A stretch of 64,000 nt of DNA from Cupriavidus sp. YR651 (GTDB taxonomy: Bacteria > Pseudomonadota > Gammaproteobacteria > Burkholderiales > Burkholderiaceae). The stretch covers positions 1-64,000 of the forward strand of contig NZ_FMYZ01000012.1 in NCBI RefSeq assembly GCF_900101625.1. Reading direction: 5' to 3'. The notes below the pieces were generated by a model that was given only the letters and a program-made list of their open reading frames with translations, did not search any database and was not told the origin of the DNA. The translations under genes and the position numbers were made by a program. Each line of letters starts with the position of its first letter. The first letter of the stretch is position 1. Shown one piece after another: positions 43,002 through 51,024 of the stretch.

Positions 43002-43307
43002 TTAGCGGATCAGGAAGTCATCCACCGTCTTGCCGTTGGCCAGCGCCTGCGTCAGCCAGCCCGGGCGCTTGCCGCGGCCGGTCCAGGTATTGCCGGCGCT
43101 GTCGCGATATCGCACCGGGACCTTGCGGCTGGCCTTCTTGCCGGCTACGGCCTTGCTGCCAAAACCGAGGTCGTCGGCGGTCAGGCCATATTGTTCGATT
43201 TTCTCGCGAATATCGGCGATCACGGTGGCTTGCTCGCGTGCCTTGATCTCTTCTGCCTGCTTCTGCAGTTCGCTGATTTTCTGAACGATTTCCTGATATG
43301 TCGCCAT
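43002..43307 (-). CDS. H-NS family nucleoid protein
   Basis: A 101-aa H-NS/HvrA/BpH3-type protein. The N-terminal half is a coiled-coil oligomerisation region (YQEIVQKISELQKQAEEIKA). The C-terminal DNA-binding motif is YRDSAGNTWTGRGKRPGWL. It binds AT-rich or foreign DNA in the nucleoid and silences transcription. Burkholderiaceae carry several copies, and this is one of the short ones. A bidirectional terminator shared with galE follows. Confidence 0.93.
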   Translation of the reverse strand: MATYQEIVQKISELQKQAEEIKAREQATVIADIREKIEQYGLTADDLGFGSKAVAGKKASRKVPVRYRDSAGNTWTGRGKRPGWLTQALANGKTVDDFLIR

Positions 43308-43994
43308 TTGTATGCCTCGATTTATCGGTGGGTCTGTGAATAGCAGACGGAATTATAACCACACGACGCCATGCTGCAAATCCCCCCGGCACTAAACAGA
43401 CCAAATTTACGAAAAGTCTCAAATCGATATATTCGCTGAACTTTTAAGTAGGTGCGTAGTCCTCCGTGGCATTTGCAAGCGGCGTGTTCATCGACGCGTG
43501 AATAGCATGCGAAAAGGCCGGGATAAATCCCGGCAGGAATTGCGATGCGTATCGCGTCGACAGCAAAACGCGGTCCCAATAACGGCTGCATTCCGGGCGG
43601 CATGCCGGCGCGGAATGGCACGCCGTGCAGTGGCGTAGTCGCACGTCTACGTGCCTCTTCGGTTAAGCGACGAGGTCTAATGGGCCGGCCAAACGACCGT
43701 TCAATCGACTTCCCGATGGCGGACGAATTCAGCAGGCGCTGAACAGCAACAGGCCCGCGGTGGTTTTCAGTTTGGTGTGCCGCAGCATTTGCGTGATGCC
43801 ATGTGGCATATGCGCCGGTATTTTCCGATCGTTTGAAAGTGCGTCAGTCGTCATTCAAAGTGCCGATTTACCGTACGCCTCAAGGATGCTTCTGGCCCGG
43901 CCGTTATCGTGTCTTGAGCAGGCCGTCGGGGTGTTGGCCTGCCGGACCGGCGCAGGGGAGTGGCGTCGGGTTTCCTCCTAATGATCAGCACATC
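43308..43994. other. 687-bp gap between hns and a chemoreceptor gene
   Basis: I see no convincing gene. Short reading frames up to 99 codons occur, but without good ribosome sites or family motifs. The left part (43340-43460) is AT-rich for this genome and probably holds the hns promoter. The right part holds a possible sigma-28 promoter for the chemoreceptor. Confidence 0.6.
43880..43907 (+). promoter_or_regulatory. Possible sigma-28 (FliA) promoter for the chemoreceptor gene
   Basis: TCAAGGAT, 12 bp, then GCCGTTAT, against the E. coli consensus TAAAGTTT-N11-GCCGATAA. It lies 88-115 bp before the ATG. The spacing is one base longer than ideal. Confidence 0.45.
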
Positions 43995-45827
43995 ATGTCC
44001 TTCCACAACAATATTCAGATCAAGACCCTTTTGCGGGGCGCCATGGCCATGCTTGCGGCCATCCTGTTGCTCGTCGGCGGCGCTGGCTTGCATGGCATCT
44101 CGCAGACCAATGATGCGCTGAAGGAGACCTACGCCAACCAGCTTGCATCGTCGCTAGCCCTGAGCGAAGCGATGCTCGGCACCACCCGCGTGCGCCTGGC
44201 GCTGGACCGGGGCGTCATGCCCGGCGCGGAAGGCGACGATATGAAGAAACACGTCGACCGCTCCATGGTGTTCGTGGAGTCGTCCGATGCCGGCTGGAAG
44301 CGCTACATGGCGCTGCCGCAGGGGGACGAGGAAAAGGCGCTGGCCAGCGCGCTGGCCGCCCGGCGCCAGGATTTCTTCGAGAAGGGCGCGGCCCCGCTGC
44401 AAAAGGCACTGCTTGCCGGCAGCAAGGACGAGGCGCTGCGCCTGGCGCGGGACGTGCTGCCCGATCTGCAGCGATCGTTGTCCACCGCGCACGACAACCT
44501 GGAGAAGTTCCAGCTGAACACGGGCAAGGAGAACTTCGACGCCGCGCAGTCTCGCTTTGAGACGATTCGCGTTGTGTCGATCGCACTGATCGCTCTTGGC
44601 ATCGCCATTGCCATCGTGGCCACCGTCGCGCTGCATCGCGCCATCGTGCGCCCCGTGGAAGAGGCGCTGGACGTGTTCGAGCGCATGGCGCGCGGCGACC
44701 TGACGTCGCGCATCACCAGCATGTCCCGGAACGAGGTTGGCCGCATGATGCAGGCGTTGGCCACCATGCAGGACAGTCTGTCCGGCATCGTTGCCGAAGT
44801 GCGCGGCGGCACGGATTCCATCGCCTCGGCCACGCAGCAGATCTCCGCCGGTAACACGGATCTGTCGCAACGTACCGAAGAGCAGGCGTCGTCGCTGGAG
44901 CAGACCGCCGCCAGCATGGAAGAGCTGACCACCGTGGTCCGCCAGAACGCCGATAACGCCCGCCAGGCCGGCGTGCTCGCCGGCGAGGCATCGCAGATCG
45001 CCATGAAGGGTGGCGACGTGGTCGGCCGCGTGGTCGACACCATGAACGAGATCAACGGCGCGTCGCGCAAGGTGGTCGAGATCATCGGCGTGATCGAAGG
45101 CATCGCGTTCCAGACCAACATCCTCGCGCTGAACGCCGCGGTGGAAGCCGCGCGTGCCGGCGAACAGGGCCGCGGCTTTGCCGTGGTGGCTGGCGAGGTG
45201 CGCAGCCTGGCGCAACGCAGCGCCAACGCCGCCAAGGAAATCGAGTCGCTGATCAGCGAGTCCGGCCAGCGCGTGGAAAGCGGCACCCGGCTCGTGGCCG
45301 AAGCGGGCCAGACCATGGGCGAGATTGTCCAGGCCGTGCGTCGCGTGACGGACATCATGAACGAGATTGGCGCCGCGTCGCAGGAACAGACCACCGGCAT
45401 CGAGCAGGTCAACCAGGCCGTGAACCAGATGGACCAGGTCACGCAGCAGAACGCGGCGCTGGTCGAGGAAGCCGCAGCCGCCGCCGGCGCGCTGGAAGAG
45501 CAGGCGCAGAAGCTCAAGAGCGTGGTGTCGGTGTTCACGCTGAGCGCGGGCGGCGACGTCCGTCAGGCCGCTATCGCCGCACAGCGCCCGGCCCATTCGC
45601 TCGCCGCGCTGCCGGCCGTTGCGTCGAAGGCAAGGCCGGCGGCATCGGCCGCACCGGCGATCAAGGCACCCGCCGGACATGCGCGCAGTGCCGATCGCGC
45701 GCCGGCGCGCCCGACGTCGGCGCGTCCGCCGGTCGTGCGCAAGTCGCGCGAAGACAAGCTGCTGCGCCCTGCGTTGTCCGGCACGACGCCGGCAGCGGCA
45801 GCCGACGACAACTGGGCCGCATTCTGA
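43995..45827 (+). CDS. Methyl-accepting chemotaxis protein (Tar-like)
   Basis: A 610-aa chemoreceptor. A first membrane helix (about residues 12-34), a periplasmic four-helix TarH-type sensor (35-190) and a second helix (192-215) are followed by a HAMP domain. The signalling core contains NAAVEAARAGEQGRGFAVVA, which binds CheW and CheA. The C-terminal tail is an Ala/Pro-rich linker ending DDNWAAF, a W-x-x-F tether for CheR/CheB. The ATG at 43995 is chosen because it lies a few residues before the first helix; an in-frame extension of 64 codons upstream has no membrane features. Ligand unknown. Confidence 0.93.
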   Translation: MSFHNNIQIKTLLRGAMAMLAAILLLVGGAGLHGISQTNDALKETYANQLASSLALSEAMLGTTRVRLALDRGVMPGAEGDDMKKHVDRSMVFVESSDAGWKRYMALPQGDEEKALASALAARRQDFFEKGAAPLQKALLAGSKDEALRLARDVLPDLQRSLSTAHDNLEKFQLNTGKENFDAAQSRFETIRVVSIALIALGIAIAIVATVALHRAIVRPVEEALDVFERMARGDLTSRITSMSRNEVGRMMQALATMQDSLSGIVAEVRGGTDSIASATQQISAGNTDLSQRTEEQASSLEQTAASMEELTTVVRQNADNARQAGVLAGEASQIAMKGGDVVGRVVDTMNEINGASRKVVEIIGVIEGIAFQTNILALNAAVEAARAGEQGRGFAVVAGEVRSLAQRSANAAKEIESLISESGQRVESGTRLVAEAGQTMGEIVQAVRRVTDIMNEIGAASQEQTTGIEQVNQAVNQMDQVTQQNAALVEEAAAAAGALEEQAQKLKSVVSVFTLSAGGDVRQAAIAAQRPAHSLAALPAVASKARPAASAAPAIKAPAGHARSADRAPARPTSARPPVVRKSREDKLLRPALSGTTPAAAADDNWAAF

Positions 45828-45957
45828 GTCGGTAATCCGTCCGGAATCAGCGCATTACTGTTCACACGGCGACCGCAAGATGCCATGATGCGGGCCTTTC
45901 CAGGTCCGCACCCCGGTGTTCCGATGCGCGCGCCTCGTCCAACATCGCGCAGCCCCA

Positions 45958-47931
45958 ATGATTGCCACGAGTTCTAGCCTCCTGCTGCTTGCAGCCCTGC
46001 TCGGCGTTGCCGCCGCGCGGGGAGTGCGCACAGCCAACGCGGAGGGCGGGCAGGCACGCAAGACAGGCCGGTCCCTGATGTGGTCGGCGGCCTTGATGTC
46101 GCAGGGCATCATCGGCATGCCGCTCTGGGTGGCGCTGGCGTCCGGCACCCTGACCGCCGTCAACGACGGCGCGAAGCTAGCGGCCACGCTGGTCGCCTCG
46201 CTGGTGGCCAGCGTCGTCGCCACCCAATGGTTTGCCTCGGCCTACCACTGGTTGCGCCAGGGCACGCGTGGCTGGCGTGCCGCCGTGGTGGTGGCAATGG
46301 TCGCCGGGGCCGGGCTGGTGGCCGTGGCCGGTACGCGGCTGGGCCGCACATGCGGCGGCCAGTCGATGACGGCACGCGCGTGCATGGATGCGGCGGGACT
46401 CCCCGGCCCGGCCTGGCTGGCGGGCGGGCTCACGCTGCTTTGCCTGGCGATGTTCGCCGTGCATCGCGCCCAGTCGAATGGATGGCTGACCGTGCCGGCA
46501 CGCGCCGAGGGCGGCCTGATCGACGACCTCATCGATGAGATTCCCACCGCGCAGATCGCGCGCCACGCCGAGTCCAGGCCGAGCCGGCGCGGCCACGCCC
46601 GCATTCCCGGCCTGACCGTGCGCCCCGCCGCACGCGGTCAGGCGCCGTTGGGCGAATACAGCGTCAGCACGGAGCTGCCGGATCGCGTCGCGTTCGGGCG
46701 CTGGCTCGACCAGACCATTGCACAGGCCAGGCTGTCCGAGATGGCCTGTGCGGTGCTGCTGATCCACATCGCCGACTTCCGTGAGGTGGACGAGGTCTTC
46801 GAGGTGCGTGCCGACGACATCCTGGCGCAGGATGCCGGCGCGCTGGCGCAGGCCGCGCTGGAACCCCACGACTTCCTCGCCCGGCTGGCGCGCGACGAGT
46901 TCGCCGTCGGCGTGCCGGAAATGGTCCAGCACAACCGCGCGCATGAACTGGGCTCGCGGGTGTTGGGCTCGCTGGCCGAATTCGTGGCGGCGCGCGGACT
47001 GCAGATGCAGATCGGCGTCAACATCGGCATCGCCATCTATCCGCGCGACGCACAGACGTCGGAGGCGCTCATGCAGGCGGCCCGCGTCAGCCTGACCGAG
47101 GCGCGCGAAAGCGGCTCCAACCAGGTGCGCGTATTCAATTCCGCCGCCGGCGAACGGGCGCGGCGCACGCGCGTGATCCGCCGCGACCTCTGGCTGGCCA
47201 TCCAGGACGACGCCTTGTCACTGATGTACCAGCCAAAGTTCGACGTCAGGCATCGCCGGGTGGTGGGCGCCGAAGCGCTGTGCCGCTGGCGCCATCCCGC
47301 GCTGGGCATCGTCAACCCGGCGGAGTTCATCATGGTGGCCGAGCAGTCGGGCCAGATCGACAAGCTCGACGACTGGGTCATCGCCCGGGTTTGCGCGCAG
47401 GTGCGCCAGTGGCAGGATGCCGGGCTGCCCGTGGTGCCCGTGGCGATCAACGTCTCCGGCCTGCGCTTCGCCAGTCGCAATTTCCCGCAGTACCTGCTGG
47501 ACCAGATTCATCAGCACGACATCCCGCCGTCCGCGATCACGCTGGAGATCACCGAGACCGCGGCCATGAAGGACATCGGCAAGTCGCTGGAAACGCTGGC
47601 GGAGCTGCAGGCGCTGGGCATCCACGTGGCGCTGGACGACTTCGGCAGCGGCTATTCCAGCCTGGGCTACCTCAAGCGGCTGCGCGTGGGCACGCTCAAG
47701 ATCGACCGCACGCTGATCGGCGGGCTCGATGCCGACCCGCAGGGGCGGGCGATCGTCGGGTCGATGGTGGCGCTGGCGCACGAGCTGCGCATGAAGGTGG
47801 TGGCCGAAGGCGTGGAGTCCGCGTCGCAGCTCGACATCCTGCACGCGATGGGTTGCGACGAAGTCCAGGGCTACCTGATGTCCTTGCCGCTGGACCCGTC
47901 GGCCTTCGCCGAAACCCTTCGCGCCGCATAA
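45958..47931 (+). CDS. Membrane c-di-GMP phosphodiesterase with degenerate GGDEF and intact EAL
   Basis: A 657-aa protein with several N-terminal membrane helices (about residues 1-180). A GGDEF-like domain follows in which the signature reads LARDEF, so cyclase activity is unlikely. The EAL domain has GAEALCRWRHP, INVSGLRF, LEITETA, DDFGSGYSS and GDEVQGYLM-type motifs with the metal and catalytic Glu, Asn, Asp and Lys residues in place. It probably lowers cyclic di-GMP to favour motility, fitting the chemotaxis context. The start is the ATG at 45958; a GTG 14 codons earlier is an alternative. Confidence 0.88.
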   Translation: MIATSSSLLLLAALLGVAAARGVRTANAEGGQARKTGRSLMWSAALMSQGIIGMPLWVALASGTLTAVNDGAKLAATLVASLVASVVATQWFASAYHWLRQGTRGWRAAVVVAMVAGAGLVAVAGTRLGRTCGGQSMTARACMDAAGLPGPAWLAGGLTLLCLAMFAVHRAQSNGWLTVPARAEGGLIDDLIDEIPTAQIARHAESRPSRRGHARIPGLTVRPAARGQAPLGEYSVSTELPDRVAFGRWLDQTIAQARLSEMACAVLLIHIADFREVDEVFEVRADDILAQDAGALAQAALEPHDFLARLARDEFAVGVPEMVQHNRAHELGSRVLGSLAEFVAARGLQMQIGVNIGIAIYPRDAQTSEALMQAARVSLTEARESGSNQVRVFNSAAGERARRTRVIRRDLWLAIQDDALSLMYQPKFDVRHRRVVGAEALCRWRHPALGIVNPAEFIMVAEQSGQIDKLDDWVIARVCAQVRQWQDAGLPVVPVAINVSGLRFASRNFPQYLLDQIHQHDIPPSAITLEITETAAMKDIGKSLETLAELQALGIHVALDDFGSGYSSLGYLKRLRVGTLKIDRTLIGGLDADPQGRAIVGSMVALAHELRMKVVAEGVESASQLDILHAMGCDEVQGYLMSLPLDPSAFAETLRAA

Positions 47932-48135
47932 CCGGTGCGAGGGTAAACGCCGACGCCGGAATTAGAGGTTTTCCTCTATCCCGTCGTCGGCGGTCTACAT
48001 CGCGGCCACGGCCGGACGATATGCCGAATACAGGGCAGTGGCACGCGTACGGCGTGCTCGCCGGCTGGCCTGTCCGCCGCCGGCCGCCGTATGTGCGTTG
48101 CGCCCCCTGGCGGACCAACCATTCACGGAGTCCCC

Positions 48136-48519
48136 ATGTCTCTCCCGAGCATACTCGTCGTCGACGATTCGCCTTCCCTGCGCCGCATGATTGGTGCCTG
48201 CCTGCGGGCCGGCGGCTATACGGTTACGGAAGCCGCCGATGGCAAGGAGGCGCATGAAGTGGCGCAGGAGGGGGACTTCGGCATGCTGGTGACCGACCAG
48301 GTCATGCCCGGCATGGATGGCCTGACGCTGATCCGCGCGCTGCGCGCCACGCCGGCCTACGCCGCCATTCCCATCCTGATGCTGTCCACCGAGCATGACG
48401 ACCGCATCCTCGATCAGGCGCGGGAAGCCGGCGCTTCCGGCTTCCTCGCCAAGCCGTTCGATCCCGACCAGTTGATGGACTCGGTCCAGGCGCTGCTTGC
48501 CCCTCCCACAGAGGGGTAA
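48136..48519 (+). CDS. CheY-like single-domain response regulator
   Basis: A 127-aa receiver. Asp10 and Asp11 (LVVDDSPS), the phospho-acceptor Asp54 (LVTDQVMPGMDG), the Ser of MLSTEHD and the Lys of LAKPFDP are present. ACGGAG precedes the ATG. No output domain. It is distinct in sequence from the CheY at 62577-62963 and sits before a CheW gene, so it may be an accessory or competing receiver (phosphate sink) for the CheA of this cluster. Confidence 0.9.
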   Translation: MSLPSILVVDDSPSLRRMIGACLRAGGYTVTEAADGKEAHEVAQEGDFGMLVTDQVMPGMDGLTLIRALRATPAYAAIPILMLSTEHDDRILDQAREAGASGFLAKPFDPDQLMDSVQALLAPPTEG

Positions 48520-48539
48520 ACCAGGCGGCCATGTCGCCC

Positions 48540-48566
48540 TTTATTCACCCCGCGCCCTGCCGTAAA
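48540..48566 (+). promoter_or_regulatory. Possible sigma-28 promoter before cheW/aer
   Basis: TTTA, exactly 15 bp, then GCCGTAAA, against TAAA-N15-GCCGATAA. It lies 111-137 bp before the cheW ATG, after the stop of the receiver gene. Confidence 0.5.
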
Positions 48567-48676
48567 TACTGGAGGGCCATAGCAGGTGCCCGGCCAGCGC
48601 CGGGGCACTGCTTCCGGTCGCCAGCAGCCAGGGAGACGTCACCCGGCCACGACCAACCAAGCCAGCGGGGGCAACC

Positions 48677-49165
48677 ATGAATACCAGCATCAACAAGGCA
48701 GACGGCGCGGGAGAGGAATTCCTGGCGTTCAGGCTTGGCCGCGAAGAGTACGGCATCGACATCCTCAAGGTTCAGGAGATCCGGGGCTACGAATCGGTGA
48801 CCCAGATCGCCAACGCGCCGGCTTACCTCAAGGGCGTGATCAACCTGCGCGGCATCATCGTCCCGATCATCGATCTGCGTATCAAGTTCAACCAGGCCGA
48901 GGTCACCTATGACCAGTACACGGTGGTGATCATCGTCGACCTGAACGCGCGCACCACGGGCATCGTGGTGGACGGCGTGTCCGACGTGCTGACGCTGACC
49001 CCGTCGCAGATCAAGCCGGCACCGGCGCTCTCCGGTGGCGTGGAAACCGAATACATCCGTGGCCTGGGATCGCTCGAGGGCCGCATGCTGATTCTTGCGG
49101 ACATCGAGAAGCTGATGGATCTCGACGACCTGGCGGCCATCGACGCCGCGGCCGGCACGGCCTGA
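48677..49165 (+). CDS. cheW: Chemotaxis coupling protein CheW (first copy)
   Basis: A 162-aa CheW. The fold is marked by EFLAFRLGREEYGIDILKVQEIRGYE, INLRGIIVPIIDLRIKF and the end region GRMLILADIEKL. It bridges receptors to CheA. It is close to the second CheW at 59233-59727 in the shared segments (EYGIDILKVQEIR; VVDGVSDVLTLT). It precedes an Aer-like receptor gene and another chemoreceptor, so it may form a small receptor-coupling set. Confidence 0.94.
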   Translation: MNTSINKADGAGEEFLAFRLGREEYGIDILKVQEIRGYESVTQIANAPAYLKGVINLRGIIVPIIDLRIKFNQAEVTYDQYTVVIIVDLNARTTGIVVDGVSDVLTLTPSQIKPAPALSGGVETEYIRGLGSLEGRMLILADIEKLMDLDDLAAIDAAAGTA

Positions 49166-49261
49166 GACCTGCCGGGCAGCCCGGTTTTTCCATCCCGGTC
49201 AACGGTGCGCGCCGCCTGACAAAGCGCGCCGGGGCCATCGGCGACCACGCAGCAATCATCC

Positions 49262-50920
49262 ATGAGAAACAACCAGCCAGTTACCCAACGCGAGCACCTG
49301 CTCTCGTCGAACGATTACCTGATTTCGCGTACCGATCTCAAGGGTCGGATCACGTTCGCCAATCGGGCGTTCATCGAGACGAGCGGCTTCACGGCTGAGG
49401 AACTGCTGGGCGCGGCGCACAACCTGGTGCGCCATCCCGACATGCCGCCCGAGGCGTTTGCCGACCTGTGGCAATCGATCCAGGCGGGCAAGTCGTGGGT
49501 CGGCATCGTCAAGAACCGACGCAAGGACGGCGACCACTACTGGGTTCATGCCACCGTCACGCCGACGAGCGTCGATGGCCGGATCGTGGGCTATACCTCG
49601 GTGCGCTCGATGGCCAGCCGCGAGCAGATCGAAGCCGCCGATGCGCTGTATCAGCGCTTCCGCGAAAACCGTGCCGCGGGGCTGGCGATTCGCGATGGCG
49701 CCGTGGTGCGTACCGGCGTGGCCGGCTTCATCGGGCGACTCACGCGCGTGAACCTGAAGCGCCGCATCCTCTGGGCGCAGCTGGCCGGGCTGGTGTGGTT
49801 CCTGGCGGCCGTCGCAGGCGCGCACTGGCTGGCCCCCGAGGTCACCGCGCAACTGTGGCCGTGGCTGTGGGGCGCGTTCGGACTGGCGGTGCTGTCGTCG
49901 TTCGCGGCGGGCTCGATGCTGGTTTCGCGCGTGGAGCGGCCGGTCGGCGAGATGCTGGACTTCGCGCTGCGCCTGGGTGCCGGCGACCTGACCACGGGAT
50001 TCGAATATCGGTCCAACGATGAGATCGGCGCGTTGTCGCGCGCCATGCAGACCATGCAGCGCAGCCTGTTGTCCGTCGTGCACGACATCCAGACGGGCAT
50101 GGCCAGCATCTCCACGGCGACGCACCAGGTGGCGGCCGGCAATAGCGACCTGTCGCAACGCACGGAACAGCAGGCCGCGTCGCTGGAGGAAACCGCATCG
50201 AGCATGGAGCAGCTGACCAGCACGGTGCGCCAGAACGCCGACAACGCGCGGCAGGCCAGCGGCCTGGCGGCCAATGCCTCGGAGACCGCCGTGCGCGGGG
50301 GCGAGGCGGTGGGCCGCGTGGTGCAGACGATGGACGAGATCAACCAGGCATCGCGCAAGATCGTCGACATCATCGGCGTGATCGAAGGCATCGCATTCCA
50401 GACCAACATCCTCGCGCTGAACGCCGCTGTGGAAGCCGCGCGGGCCGGCGAACAAGGCCGCGGCTTTGCCGTGGTGGCCGGCGAGGTGCGCGGCCTGGCG
50501 CAGCGCAGCGCGAATGCGGCCAAGGAAATCAAGGGCCTGATCGGCGACACCGTGGCGCGCGTGGATAACGGCGCGGCACAGGTGAGCGACGCAGGCGCAA
50601 CCATGGACGAGATCGTGCAGGCCGTGAAGCGCGTGACCGACATCATGGGCGAGATCAGTTCGGCATCGGCGGAACAGAGCTCGGGCATCGAACAGGTGAA
50701 CCAGGCCGTGGCGCAGATGGACGAGGTGACGCAGCAGAACGCCGCGCTGGTCGAGCAGGCCGCTGCCGCGGCAGGCTCGCTGGAAGAACAAGCCGATCGC
50801 CTGCGCGAATCGGTCTCCACCTTCCGCGTCAGCATGCAGGCCGAAATCCGGCCGGCGCGCGCGCGACGGGTGGCGGCGATCGGTGAAGTGGGGAGCGAAG
50901 CCGGGCTGGCAACAGCCTGA
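49262..50920 (+). CDS. aer: Aer-like PAS-domain chemoreceptor
   Basis: A 552-aa receptor. An N-terminal PAS domain of the Aer type has LISRTDLKGRITFANRAFIETSGFTAEELLGAAHNLVRHPDMP and WVGIVKNRRKDGDHYWV, which in Aer bind FAD and sense redox or energy state. A hydrophobic hairpin follows at about residues 175-220, then a HAMP-like linker and the signalling core with NAAVEAARAGEQGRGFAVVAGEVRGLAQRSA. There is no C-terminal W-x-x-F tether. The signalling core is nearly identical at DNA level to that of the next receptor gene. Confidence 0.93.
   Translation: MRNNQPVTQREHLLSSNDYLISRTDLKGRITFANRAFIETSGFTAEELLGAAHNLVRHPDMPPEAFADLWQSIQAGKSWVGIVKNRRKDGDHYWVHATVTPTSVDGRIVGYTSVRSMASREQIEAADALYQRFRENRAAGLAIRDGAVVRTGVAGFIGRLTRVNLKRRILWAQLAGLVWFLAAVAGAHWLAPEVTAQLWPWLWGAFGLAVLSSFAAGSMLVSRVERPVGEMLDFALRLGAGDLTTGFEYRSNDEIGALSRAMQTMQRSLLSVVHDIQTGMASISTATHQVAAGNSDLSQRTEQQAASLEETASSMEQLTSTVRQNADNARQASGLAANASETAVRGGEAVGRVVQTMDEINQASRKIVDIIGVIEGIAFQTNILALNAAVEAARAGEQGRGFAVVAGEVRGLAQRSANAAKEIKGLIGDTVARVDNGAAQVSDAGATMDEIVQAVKRVTDIMGEISSASAEQSSGIEQVNQAVAQMDEVTQQNAALVEQAAAAAGSLEEQADRLRESVSTFRVSMQAEIRPARARRVAAIGEVGSEAGLATA
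50151..50830 (+). repeat. Direct repeat, copy 1 (receptor signalling core)
   Basis: About 680 bp of the aer signalling-core DNA that aligns without gaps, at an offset of 1760 bp, to 51911-52590 in the next gene with high identity. It is long enough for recombination between the two. Confidence 0.8.
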
Positions 50921-51024
50921 GTTTCACAGGAACGGGGTAAGAGCGGCGCACGAAACGCCGTGACAACGCGGGAGGGAGCAGTCGATGCCAATCCCGGTCT
51001 TTTCTGACAGAAGGGGGTAGTTCT

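Noticed and set aside
44154..45680. 508-codon leftward open frame opposite the chemoreceptor
   Set aside because: His/Leu-rich shadow of the receptor's coding strand with no family sequence.
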